Below, piece by piece: positions 1-7,445 of a DNA stretch of 33,969 nt (position 1 is its first letter; every line of letters begins with the position of its first letter). The notes beneath the pieces are model-generated. The model was not told where the DNA came from. It made no database searches and worked only from the letters and a program-made list of their open reading frames with translations. A program made the translations under genes and the position numbers. Source of the DNA: an uncultured Mailhella sp. (lineage in GTDB: Bacteria > Desulfobacterota > Desulfovibrionia > Desulfovibrionales > Desulfovibrionaceae); the NCBI GenBank assembly GCA_944322635.1, contig CALUPL010000061.1, positions 1 to 33,969 on the forward strand. Reading direction: 5' to 3'.

Positions 1-199
1 GGCCGCGCGGCACGCCGCCGATGCCCAGCGCCAGATCGAGGCCGAGGGAACCGGTGGGAATGACCGGCACATGCACGTGCGCCCCGTCGGACAGCTTCAT
101 GACCGCGCCCTGACCATACTTTCTTTCAATGGTGCTGAGGGCTGTCTTGAGCGCTTCGCGGCGGGCATCTTCCGCGGAAACAAGAGGCTTCTTCGCCAT
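1..199 (-). CDS. recA: Recombinase RecA, N-terminal part (runs off the window)
   Basis: RecA forms nucleoprotein filaments on single-stranded DNA, carries out strand exchange and triggers SOS cleavage reactions. The minus-strand reading from 199 gives MAKKPLVSAEDARREALKTA, then an IERKYGQGAVMKL segment and the PTGSLGLDLALGIGGVPRG segment, which are the hallmark N-terminal helix and core entry of bacterial RecA. About 66 residues are present; Walker A lies beyond the left edge. An in-frame ATG also exists at 208, but the AGGAG Shine-Dalgarno abuts it with no spacing, whereas it stands 9 nt from the ATG at 199, so 199 is chosen. The gene is divergent from the PP-loop gene at 399 and has a leader rich in palindromes (see 230-284). 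The family assignment is secure. Confidence 0.95.
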   Translation of the reverse strand, partial: MAKKPLVSAEDARREALKTALSTIERKYGQGAVMKLSDGAHVHVPVIPTGSLGLDLALGIGGVPRG

Positions 200-229
200 G
201 GATGACATCTCCTGAATTAGAGAATATTG

Positions 230-284
230 CCGCACGGTTCGTGGGACTCCCAAAGCTTTGCGCAAAAAGGCGCGCGCCGTGCGG
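230..284 (-). promoter_or_regulatory. Palindrome-rich leader upstream of recA
   Basis: Outer arms CCGCACGG (230-237) and CCGTGCGG (277-284) are exact inverted repeats. Between them lie the perfect palindromes CAAAGCTTTG (251-260) and TTTGCGCAAA (257-266), which overlap, and TGGGAnnCCCA near 242-252. On the minus strand this lies 30-85 nt before the recA start. It could fold in the recA 5' UTR or bind a repressor such as LexA. I recognise no known LexA box here, so the role is inferred only. Confidence 0.35.
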
Positions 285-362
285 ATGCGGCCTTTGACCG
301 AAAGGACAAGGCCTCAGACAGGGAACATTAGCAAAAGCCCGTCCGGGGAGCAAGAGAAACAC

Positions 363-391
363 TTGCCAGCGCGCCCCATACCATCTATCTA
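363..391 (+). promoter_or_regulatory. Weak candidate promoter abutting the PP-loop gene
   Basis: TTGCCA (363-368) and TATCTA (386-391) are separated by 17 nt. The -35 is fair and the -10 poor (3 of 6 matches). If used, transcription would begin at about 398-399, on the start codon itself, giving a leaderless message. There is no properly spaced Shine-Dalgarno before the ATG at 399: the nearest purine run, AAAGAG, is only 2 nt away. Confidence 0.25.
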
Positions 392-398
392 AAGAGTC

Positions 399-1460
399 AT
401 GAAAAATTATGACGGCATAGCACTCTTTTCCGGGGGCCTGGACAGCATTCTGGCCGCCCGTCTGCTTATGGAACAGGGCAGGACCATCAAGTGCCTGCAC
501 TTCTACTCTCCCTTTTTCGGCCATCCCGGCCGCGTGGCGCACTGGGAGGAAATCTACGGCCTCGACATCACGGCTCTGGACGCCTCCGCTCCCTTCGTGG
601 AAATGCTGAAGAAGGGACCGGCTCACGGCTTCGGCAGCGCCATGAACCCCTGTGTGGACTGCAAGATTCTCATGATGAGCCTCGCCAGAGCGCACATGGA
701 GGAATACGGCGCGAAATTTCTCGTATCCGGCGAAGTGCTCGGACAGCGTCCCATGTCGCAGAGGCGCGACACGCTCAACGTCATCCGCCGCGATGCCGAT
801 GTGCGCGACATTCTGGTGCGTCCCCTCTGTGCGCAGCTTCTCGATCCCACGAAGCCCGAAGAGGAAGGACTCATCGACCGCTCTCGCCTGCTGGCTCTGA
901 ACGGCCGGGGCCGCAAGGAACAGCTCGCCCTTGCCGAACGCTTCGGCATACGCGAGATTCCCACGCCCGGCGGCGGCTGCAAGCTCACCGAAAAGGAAAA
1001 CACCCGCCGCTTCTGGCCCGTGCTCTCCCGCATTGATTCCCCCGACGTGAACGACTTTCAGCTTGCCGACGTGGGACGCCAGTTCTGGCACGACGACTGC
1101 TGGCTCACCATAGGACGCCACAAGTTCGACAACGAAGCCTACGCGTCCCTTCAGCGCCCCGGCGACATTCACTTCAAGGTTGCCGGATTCCCCGGCCCCA
1201 TTGCCCTCGGCAGAAGCTCCCGTCCGTGGAACGAAGAAACGGTGCGCGAAGCCGCCTCGCTTGTGGCCTCCTACTCGCCCAAGGCCTGCCGCGCCGCAGA
1301 GGAAGGGCAGAGAGTGAGCGTGCGCGTGACCTCAAACGGCCGGACGAGCCTTGTGGAAACAACCCCCTGCCGGGAAACCGTATTTCATGAACCCACCTGG
1401 GAAAGTGCGCGCGACGAGTTGCACGCCCTGCGCAAGCCCGGAAAATCCTGCGAAGAATAA
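399..1460 (+). CDS. PP-loop ATPase, MnmA/ThiI-like, with probable C-terminal NFACT-R-type RNA-binding domain
   Basis: This 353-residue protein opens with the ATP-pyrophosphatase PP-loop SGGLDS at residues 11-16, as in tRNA thiouridine synthases (MnmA, ThiI), which adenylate uridine before sulfur insertion. NPCVDCK (near residue 84) supplies a CxxC pair, and PTPGGGCK (near 190) supplies a further Cys, typical of persulfide-handling catalytic residues. After about residue 210 the pattern with VGRQFW, TIGRHKFDNE and FPGPIALGR resembles the NFACT-R-type RNA-binding domain fused to some thiolases; this part is recalled, not searched. The position of the PP-loop fixes the start close to 399. ilvA follows 48 nt downstream on the same strand. 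Likely role: a tRNA thiolation or related RNA modification; the exact nucleoside is unknown. Confidence 0.8.
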   Translation: MKNYDGIALFSGGLDSILAARLLMEQGRTIKCLHFYSPFFGHPGRVAHWEEIYGLDITALDASAPFVEMLKKGPAHGFGSAMNPCVDCKILMMSLARAHMEEYGAKFLVSGEVLGQRPMSQRRDTLNVIRRDADVRDILVRPLCAQLLDPTKPEEEGLIDRSRLLALNGRGRKEQLALAERFGIREIPTPGGGCKLTEKENTRRFWPVLSRIDSPDVNDFQLADVGRQFWHDDCWLTIGRHKFDNEAYASLQRPGDIHFKVAGFPGPIALGRSSRPWNEETVREAASLVASYSPKACRAAEEGQRVSVRVTSNGRTSLVETTPCRETVFHEPTWESARDELHALRKPGKSCEE

Positions 1461-1508
1461 AACGCCGGAAGAAGGCACGCCGCAAGACGTGCACAGGAGT
1501 ATGCCCCG

Positions 1509-3050
1509 ATGTCCACAGAACATCCCACCCCCGCAGAATATCTGCGCAAAATACTTCTTTCCCCCGTGTACGACGTGGCCCGTGTGACCCCGCTTGAGTA
1601 CATGGAAAAACTTTCCGAACGCGTAGGCTGCCGCGTCAGCCTCAAGCGCGAAGATCTCCAGCCCGTGCACTCCTTCAAGCTGCGCGGCGCGTACAACAAG
1701 ATTGCCAAGCTCCCCGAAGAAGCAAAGAAACGCGGCGTCATTGCCGCCTCCGCGGGCAACCATGCCCAGGGCTGCGCTCTTTCCGGAGCGAAACTCGGCG
1801 TAAAGGCCACCATCGTCATGCCCAAGACCACCCCCGACATCAAGGTGGACGCGGTGCGCCGTTTCGGCGGCAACGTGGTGCTCTTCGGCAACAGCTTCGA
1901 CGAAGCCTACGCAGAATCCATGCGTCTTGCGAAGGAAGAGGGCCTCACCCTCATTCCCCCCTACGACGATCCCGACGTCATTGCCGGACAGGGGACCATG
2001 GCCCGCGAGCTTCTGGAACAGGACAGCCGCCTTACCCACGTGTTCGTGCAGGTCGGCGGCGGCGGACTTGCCGCAGGCATTGCCGTATATATCAAACAGA
2101 TTCTGCCGAGCGTGAAGGTCATAGGCGTGGAAGCCAAGGGTTCCGCCTGCCTCAAGGCGGCGTGGGAAGCCGGGGCCCCGGTCACTCTCGACCGCGTTTC
2201 CCTGTTTGCCGACGGCGTGGCCGTGAAGCGCATTGGCGACGAAACCTTCCGCGTGCTGCGCGAAAACCTCGATGACATCATCACCTGTTCCAACGACGAA
2301 ATCTGCGCCGCGCTCAAGGACATCTTCGACGATACCCGCGCCATTGCCGAACCTTCCGGTGCTCTTTCCCTCGCCGGACTCAAGAAATATGCCGCCGAGC
2401 ACGACATTTCCGGCGCACGCATGGCCGCCGTTCTTTCCGGCGCCAACATGAACTTCCACACCCTTCGTTTCGTTTCCGAACGCTGCGAAGTGGGCGAACA
2501 GCGTGAAGGCATCATTTCCGTCACCATTCCCGAAAAGAAAGGCGCCTTCCTCGATTTGTGCCGCAAGCTCGGCAACCGCATGGTGACGGAATTCAACTAC
2601 CGCTTCTCCGATCCTTCGCAGGCCGAAATATTCACCTCTCTGCGCCTCACCGAAGGCATGGACGAACTTGAACGCATCATCAACGGTCTGCGCGAGGCGG
2701 GCTACAACGTGACCAACATGACGCGCAACACCTTTGCCAAGAGCCATGTGCGCTACATGATAGGCGGTCGCGCCCCGAGCGTGGTGAAAAACGAGCACAT
2801 TCTGAGCTTCCAGTTCCCGGAACGCACGGGCGCCCTGCTCCACTTCCTGGAAACTCTGGGCACGAACTTCAACGTAACCATGTTCCACTACCGCAACCAC
2901 GGCGCGGAATACGGCCGCGTGGCCTGCGGTTTCGAAGTCGCTCCCGAACAGTGCAAAGAATTCTACGCCAACCTCGACAAGCTCGGCTTCGCCTGGTGGG
3001 ATGAAACCGACAACGAGGCATGCAGGAAGTTCCTTGCGCCGCTCGACTGA
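1509..3050 (+). CDS. ilvA: Threonine ammonia-lyase, biosynthetic, with two regulatory ACT-like domains
   Basis: It converts threonine to 2-oxobutanoate and ammonia, the first committed step of isoleucine synthesis, using pyridoxal phosphate. The 513 residues match the long, isoleucine-inhibited form. The PLP lysine is K57 in SFKLRGAYN, the cofactor-phosphate loop is GGGGLAAGI (184-192), and ASAGNHAQG (81-89) is the conserved substrate loop. Two ACT-like regulatory domains follow, beginning near residues 335 (SVTIPEKKGAF) and 428 (ILSFQFPERTGAL). AGGAG at 1495-1499 lies 9 nt before the ATG; a nearer ATG at 1501 is out of frame. It is probably cotranscribed with the PP-loop gene and is closed by a strong terminator at 3067-3095. 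The identity is secure. Confidence 0.96.
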   Translation: MSTEHPTPAEYLRKILLSPVYDVARVTPLEYMEKLSERVGCRVSLKREDLQPVHSFKLRGAYNKIAKLPEEAKKRGVIAASAGNHAQGCALSGAKLGVKATIVMPKTTPDIKVDAVRRFGGNVVLFGNSFDEAYAESMRLAKEEGLTLIPPYDDPDVIAGQGTMARELLEQDSRLTHVFVQVGGGGLAAGIAVYIKQILPSVKVIGVEAKGSACLKAAWEAGAPVTLDRVSLFADGVAVKRIGDETFRVLRENLDDIITCSNDEICAALKDIFDDTRAIAEPSGALSLAGLKKYAAEHDISGARMAAVLSGANMNFHTLRFVSERCEVGEQREGIISVTIPEKKGAFLDLCRKLGNRMVTEFNYRFSDPSQAEIFTSLRLTEGMDELERIINGLREAGYNVTNMTRNTFAKSHVRYMIGGRAPSVVKNEHILSFQFPERTGALLHFLETLGTNFNVTMFHYRNHGAEYGRVACGFEVAPEQCKEFYANLDKLGFAWWDETDNEACRKFLAPLD

Positions 3051-3066
3051 TCCGCATGACGACAGG

Positions 3067-3095
3067 AAAAAGACCGCCTCCGGGCGGTCTTTTTT
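3067..3095 (+). terminator. Rho-independent terminator after ilvA
   Basis: The stem GACCGCC (3072-3078) / GGCGGTC (3083-3089) is extended by A-T pairs, has a TCCG tetraloop and is followed by a T run (3090-3095). Confidence 0.92.
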
Positions 3096-3169
3096 CATGC
3101 CCGCAGCCGCATATTCCCCTCCCCGTACGCCGTGCGACAACGAATGATGCACCTTTGTTCCCGCGCGTT

Positions 3170-3197
3170 TTGACATCTCTTGCGATGTCGGTATAAG
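3170..3197 (+). promoter_or_regulatory. Sigma-70-type promoter for the DUF3798 transporter operon
   Basis: TTGACA (3170-3175), a perfect -35, is followed after 16 nt by TATAAG (3192-3197). Transcription should start near 3204. This leaves a leader of about 58 nt before the GTG at 3262. Confidence 0.8.
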
Positions 3198-3209
3198 TTA
3201 GAACATATA

Positions 3210-3224
3210 TGGTCCAAGGGACCA
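3210..3224 (+). promoter_or_regulatory. Inverted repeat just downstream of the predicted start site (candidate operator)
   Basis: TGGTCC-AAG-GGACCA is a perfect 6+3+6 inverted repeat. It sits about 6-20 nt downstream of the inferred transcription start, where a repressor would block the promoter; it would also form a small hairpin in the leader. The cognate regulator is not in the window. Confidence 0.45.
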
Positions 3225-3261
3225 GCTCGTTCTTCTTATCTTTTCAAGGAGGGAAAGAAAG

Positions 3262-4476
3262 GTGAAACGTTTTCTCGCAGCCATGTGTCTGGGCATGATG
3301 GCCTTCGCCACACAGGCTTCCGCCGCGGAGCCTGCCAAAATTCACATCGGCATCTGCACCGGCACGGTGTCCCAGTCCGAGGACGACCTGCGCGGCGCCG
3401 AAGCCCTTATCAAGAAGTACGGTGATGTCGCCAACGGCGGCATGATCAAGCACATCACCTATCCCGACAACTTCATGACGGAAATGGAAACCACCATTTC
3501 CCAGATCGTCTCCTTCGCCGACGATCCCGACATGAAGGCCGTCATCGTGAACCAGGGCATTCCCGGCACCACCGCCGCCTTCCAGCGCATCCGCGAAAAG
3601 CGTCCCGACATCATGCTTCTCGTGGGCGAAGCCCATGAAGACCCCAACGTCATTGAAAGCGCCGCCGACCTCGCCATCAATGCCGACAACATTTCCCGCG
3701 GCTACCTCATCATCGCCGCCGCCAAGAAGCTCGGCGTGACCGACTTCGTGCACATTTCCTTCCCCCGTCACATGAGCTACGAGCTGCTCTCCCGCCGTCG
3801 CAACATCATGGAAGTCGCCTGCAAGGACCTCGGCGTGAACTTCCACTTCATGAGCGCTCCCGATCCCACTTCCGACGTCGGCGTGGCCGGCGCCCAGCAG
3901 TACATTCTGGAACAGGTTCCCCAGTGGCTCGACAAGCTCGGCCCCAAGACCGCGTTCTTCTGCACCAACGACGCCCACACCGAACCTCTGCTCAAGCGTC
4001 TCACCGAAGACAAGGGCGGCTACTTCATCGAAGCCGACCTGCCTTCTCCCCTCATGGGCTATCCCGGCGCTCTGGGCATTGATCTTGCCGACGTGTCCGG
4101 CAACTTCCCCGCCATTCTGAAGCGCGTGGAAGATACCGTCATCGCCAAGGGCGCAAGCGGCCGCATGGGCACCTGGACCTACTCCTACGGCTTCACCAAC
4201 TCCCTCGGCCTCGGCGAACTCGCCATTCAGTACGCCAAGGAAGGCGTGACCGGCGGCCGCAGCTTCCGCCGTCACTTCAAGAAGGAAGACGTGTTCAAGG
4301 CCTACAACGCCGCAACCCCCGGCTCCACCTGGAGCGGCGGCTACTACATGGACGTAGCCACCGGCAAGGAAAAGAAGAACCATGTGCTGGTCTTTGAAGA
4401 CCTGTACATCTTCGGCAAGGGCTACATGCACATGACCGAAGTGCCCGTGCCCGACAAGTACAAGAAGATCAAGTAA
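3262..4476 (+). CDS. DUF3798-type periplasmic substrate-binding protein of an ABC importer
   Basis: This 404-residue protein begins with a Sec signal peptide (basic MKR, hydrophobic stretch, cleavage likely after ASA near residue 21). The mature chain resembles the DUF3798 / BMP-like periplasmic binding fold: HIGICTGTVSQSEDDLRGAE early, VIVNQGIPGT and LLVGEAHEDP strands, and a TAFFCTNDAHTEPLLKR strand in the second lobe. It has no lipobox Cys, so it should be soluble in the periplasm. The start is GTG at 3262, with AAGGAGGG (3246-3253) 8 nt upstream. It has a strong promoter of its own and is followed by two terminator-like hairpins before the ATPase gene, a usual way to make the binding protein in excess. 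The ligand is unknown; the paired importer resembles nucleoside/sugar systems. Confidence 0.85.
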   Translation: MKRFLAAMCLGMMAFATQASAAEPAKIHIGICTGTVSQSEDDLRGAEALIKKYGDVANGGMIKHITYPDNFMTEMETTISQIVSFADDPDMKAVIVNQGIPGTTAAFQRIREKRPDIMLLVGEAHEDPNVIESAADLAINADNISRGYLIIAAAKKLGVTDFVHISFPRHMSYELLSRRRNIMEVACKDLGVNFHFMSAPDPTSDVGVAGAQQYILEQVPQWLDKLGPKTAFFCTNDAHTEPLLKRLTEDKGGYFIEADLPSPLMGYPGALGIDLADVSGNFPAILKRVEDTVIAKGASGRMGTWTYSYGFTNSLGLGELAIQYAKEGVTGGRSFRRHFKKEDVFKAYNAATPGSTWSGGYYMDVATGKEKKNHVLVFEDLYIFGKGYMHMTEVPVPDKYKKIK

Positions 4477-4485
4477 ATGTTTTGA

Positions 4486-4516
4486 GAGGGAAGGCTCCGG
4501 CCTTCCCTCCTTTTTT
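4486..4516 (+). terminator. Rho-independent terminator between binding-protein and ATPase genes
   Basis: A 10-bp perfect stem (4486-4495 with 4500-4509), a TCCG tetraloop, then TTTTTT (4511-4516). It probably limits read-through into the transporter genes. Confidence 0.88.
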
Positions 4517-4618
4517 ATGGAACGCCGGGCACGATCTTCTGCGCCCGGCAGGCTTTTTCATAAAAAGCAAGCCATTCTGACAAGTTACCATGTGCGCCGC
4601 AGCAAGCACCCGGACTCG

Positions 4619-4648
4619 AAAACGGCTTTTGCCGTTTTTATTTTTTTG
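4619..4648 (+). terminator. Second terminator-like hairpin ahead of the ATPase gene
   Basis: AAAACGGC (4619-4626), a TTTT loop and GCCGTTTT (4631-4638), followed by TTATTTTTTT. It is a weaker stem than the one at 4486 but has a long T tract. With it, two terminators stand in tandem inside what is otherwise one operon. Confidence 0.65.
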
Positions 4649-4664
4649 TGCTAAGCTGTCAGCT

Positions 4665-4682
4665 GCGTTTTTACAAAAACGC
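4665..4682 (+). promoter_or_regulatory. 18-bp inverted repeat upstream of the ATPase gene
   Basis: GCGTTTTT-AC-AAAAACGC is a perfect 8+2+8 inverted repeat about 70 nt before the ATG at 4753, directly after the second terminator-like hairpin. It could be an operator, or an antiterminator partner of the neighbouring hairpins. I see no good -35/-10 pair next to it. Confidence 0.4.
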
Positions 4683-4752
4683 CTCAACCAACAAGTCTCC
4701 GCATAAATTTTCCCTTTATTTTCATGATCATGCGCGCGGAGGCACATTCCCT

Positions 4753-6405
4753 ATGAAAAGAGGTCCTATGGGCGCAGAAGATCCATTGCTTCGCGTAGAA
4801 GGTGTCGGCAAGGCGTATTTTTCCAACCGGGTGCTGAAGAACGTGAACTTCACCCTGGGAAGAGGCCGCATTCTCGGCCTTGTCGGCGAAAACGGGGCGG
4901 GCAAATCCACCCTCATGAACATTCTTTTCGGCATGCGCGTCATTCAGGAAACGGGCGGGTATGAAGGAAAAATTCTGATAGACGGAAAGGAAGTGCACTT
5001 CCGCAGTCCCATGGACGCCCTCAATGCGGGCATAGGCATGGTGCATCAGGAATTTTCCCTCATTCCCGGCTTCACCGTGGCGGAAAACATCGTGCTCAAC
5101 CGCGAAACGCTGGTGTACAACCCGCTGGTGGAAGCCTTCGGGGACCGCCTGACCACGCTCGACAGGGCATCCATGACGCGCCGGGCCGACGAGGCCATTT
5201 CCCGCCTCAACATCGAACTCGACAGTTCCACTCCCATTTCCGAGCTGCCCGTGGGCTACAAGCAGTTCACGGAAATCGCCCGTGAAATCGACAAGAAGGG
5301 CACGCGTCTTCTGGTGCTCGACGAACCCACGGCCGTGCTCACCGAAAGCGAAGCCGACATTCTGCTCGACTCCATGCGCCGCCTGGCCGCCCAGGGCATA
5401 TCCATCATCTTCATTTCCCACCGTCTGCAGGAAGTCATGAGCGTGTGCGACGACATCGTCATTCTGCGCGACGGCGAAGTGGTTTTGCAGACCACGCCCG
5501 CGGAAACCAGCGTGCGGCAAATTGCGAGCGCCATGGTGGGCCGCAAGATAGACCGCACGGAAGGCCCGGCGGAAGAACGCCGCAGCTCGGACAAGGTGGC
5601 CATGCAGATCGAGCATCTCTGGGTGGACATGCCCGGCGAAACGGTACGCAACGTGAATCTCACCGTGTTCGAAGGCGAAATTCTCGGCATAGGCGGCATG
5701 GCCGGACAGGGCAAGCTCGGCATTGCCAACGGCATCATGGGACTGCATCCCGCCGGAGGCAAGGTGACCTTCCACGGAGAAAACGTGGAGCTCAACAACC
5801 CCGGCTCTCCCCTTTCTCTCGGCATTTCCGCCGTGTCCGAAGACCGGCGCGGCGTAGGTCTGCTGCTTGAGGAATCCATTGCCTGGAACATCATATTCAC
5901 CTCTCTCCAGACGCAGGGCCGCTTTCTCAAGAGCTTCGGCCCGCTGAAGATACGCGACGAAGAGGCCATTGCCGAGTGCGCCCGCAAATACATTCACGAC
6001 CTGGAAATCAAGTGCACGAGCGAAAAGCAGCACGTGCAGGAACTTTCCGGCGGCAATCAGCAGAAAGTCTGCCTTGCCAAGGCCTTTGAAACCAGACCCC
6101 GCCTGCTCTTCGTGGCCGAACCCACGCGAGGCATAGACGTGGGCGCAAAGAAGGTCGTGCTCGACACCCTGAAGCGCTACAACCGCGAACACGGCATGAC
6201 CATTGTGGTCATTTCCTCCGAACTTGAGGAGCTGCGCTCCGTGTGCGACCGCATCGCCATCATCGACAAGGGTTCCGTGGCCGGTATTCTGCCCGCAAGC
6301 ACGCCTTCCGAAGCCTTCGGCTATCTGCTCATGGGCGCGGGCGCCGCCGAGGCCGAAAAGGCCGCGAACGACAATTCCAACGGTACGGAGGCGGCAAGCG
6401 CATGA
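4753..6405 (+). CDS. ABC transporter ATP-binding protein with two nucleotide-binding domains (RbsA/YufO type)
   Basis: This cytoplasmic motor (550 residues) has two fused NBDs. NBD1 has Walker A GENGAGKST (45-53), a Q-loop VHQEF, a degenerate signature LPVGYKQ and Walker B LLVLDEPTAVL. NBD2 has a degenerate P-loop (GGMAGQGKLG), the canonical signature LSGGNQQ and FVAEPTRGIDVG in place of a regular Walker B. This asymmetry is typical of the sugar/nucleoside importers of the RbsA/YufO kind, where one site is weak. The frame is open to 4648, but I place the start at 4753 because GGAGG (4738-4742) lies 10 nt before it and homologues begin there. Its stop overlaps the next gene (ATGA at 6402-6405). 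Confidence 0.93.
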   Translation: MKRGPMGAEDPLLRVEGVGKAYFSNRVLKNVNFTLGRGRILGLVGENGAGKSTLMNILFGMRVIQETGGYEGKILIDGKEVHFRSPMDALNAGIGMVHQEFSLIPGFTVAENIVLNRETLVYNPLVEAFGDRLTTLDRASMTRRADEAISRLNIELDSSTPISELPVGYKQFTEIAREIDKKGTRLLVLDEPTAVLTESEADILLDSMRRLAAQGISIIFISHRLQEVMSVCDDIVILRDGEVVLQTTPAETSVRQIASAMVGRKIDRTEGPAEERRSSDKVAMQIEHLWVDMPGETVRNVNLTVFEGEILGIGGMAGQGKLGIANGIMGLHPAGGKVTFHGENVELNNPGSPLSLGISAVSEDRRGVGLLLEESIAWNIIFTSLQTQGRFLKSFGPLKIRDEEAIAECARKYIHDLEIKCTSEKQHVQELSGGNQQKVCLAKAFETRPRLLFVAEPTRGIDVGAKKVVLDTLKRYNREHGMTIVVISSELEELRSVCDRIAIIDKGSVAGILPASTPSEAFGYLLMGAGAAEAEKAANDNSNGTEAASA

Positions 6406-7445
6406 ACCGCATCAAAAAATTCATAGAAGAAGCCGGATGGCCCCGCATTCTCATTGCGGTGTTTCTGGTCATCCTGTTCATAGTGGCGCCCTTCGTGGGC
6501 GTTCCCGTGGACGCCGCCTTCAGCGACACGCTCGTGCGCTTCGGCATGAACGGCGTTCTCGTACTCGCCATGGTGCCCATGGTGCAGTCGGGCTGCGGAC
6601 TCAACTTCGGACTTCCGCTCGGCATCATTGCCGGACTGCTCGGCGCAGTGACGAGCGTGGAACTTGAGGCAAAGGGCATTCCCGGCGTGTTCACGGCCAT
6701 GGCCATTGCCACGCCCATAGCCGTCGTTCTCGGCTGGGGCTACGGCCTTCTGCTCAACAAGGTCAAAGGCGAAGAAATGATGATCGCCACCTATGTGGGC
6801 TTCTCCTCCGTGGCTTTCATGTGCATCATGTGGCTCGTTCTGCCCTATTCCAGCTCCAACATGGTGTGGGGCTACGCCGGCGTGGGCCTGCGCACCACGG
6901 TTTCGGTGGAAGAGTTCTGGCAGCGCGCCATCAGCGACATAGCCGCCTTCAACATTGGCGACGCCTTCTACTTCCCCACCGGCATGTTCCTCTTCTTCCT
7001 GCTTCTGTGCGGACTCATGTGGGTGTTCATGCGCACCCGCACCGGAACGGCCATGACCACCGTAGGTTCCAACCCCGACTATGCACGGGCAAGCGGCGTG
7101 AACATCAACCGCATGCGCACTCTTTCGGTCATTCTTTCCACCTGGCTCGGAGCTCTCGGCATCATCGTCTATGAACAGAGCTTCGGCTTCATTCAGCTGT
7201 ACATGGGCCCGTTCATGATGGCCTTCCCCGCCGTGGCGGCTCTGCTCATCGGCGGCGCCTCGGTGAAAAAGGCCTCCATCATCAACGTCATCGTCGGCAC
7301 CTTCCTCTTCCAGGGCATTCTCACCATGACTCCCTCGGTCATCAACAGCATGCTGCAGACCGACATGTCCGAAGTCATCCGCATCATCGTGTCCAACGGC
7401 ATGATTCTCTACGCCCTGACCCGTGTGACAAAGGTAAGATCATGA
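6402..7445 (+). CDS. ABC transporter permease, BPD_transp_2 family (first)
   Basis: This 347-residue inner-membrane permease has multiple hydrophobic segments from residue 16 on (ILIAVFLVILFIVAPF, VLVLAMVPMVQ and others). It carries the family's cytoplasmic-loop pattern GSNPDYARASGVN at about residues 220-232, which contacts the ATPase. GLNFGLPLGIIAGLLGA is the typical glycine-rich early helix of RbsC/YufP-type permeases. The longer frame from 6243 is a shadow over the ATPase; the ATG at 6402 has GGAGG 10 nt upstream and overlaps the ATPase stop by 4 nt, so the two are translationally coupled. It pairs with the second permease as a heterodimeric channel. Confidence 0.93.
   Translation: MNRIKKFIEEAGWPRILIAVFLVILFIVAPFVGVPVDAAFSDTLVRFGMNGVLVLAMVPMVQSGCGLNFGLPLGIIAGLLGAVTSVELEAKGIPGVFTAMAIATPIAVVLGWGYGLLLNKVKGEEMMIATYVGFSSVAFMCIMWLVLPYSSSNMVWGYAGVGLRTTVSVEEFWQRAISDIAAFNIGDAFYFPTGMFLFFLLLCGLMWVFMRTRTGTAMTTVGSNPDYARASGVNINRMRTLSVILSTWLGALGIIVYEQSFGFIQLYMGPFMMAFPAVAALLIGGASVKKASIINVIVGTFLFQGILTMTPSVINSMLQTDMSEVIRIIVSNGMILYALTRVTKVRS

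Noticed and set aside
1332..3176. 614-codon minus-strand frame opposite ilvA
   Set aside because: Shadow of ilvA; it crosses a terminator and the end of the PP-loop gene.
4648..4752. Upstream extension of the ABC ATPase
   Set aside because: It has no ribosome-binding site and would run through the inverted repeat; the ATG at 4753 has a well-placed GGAGG.
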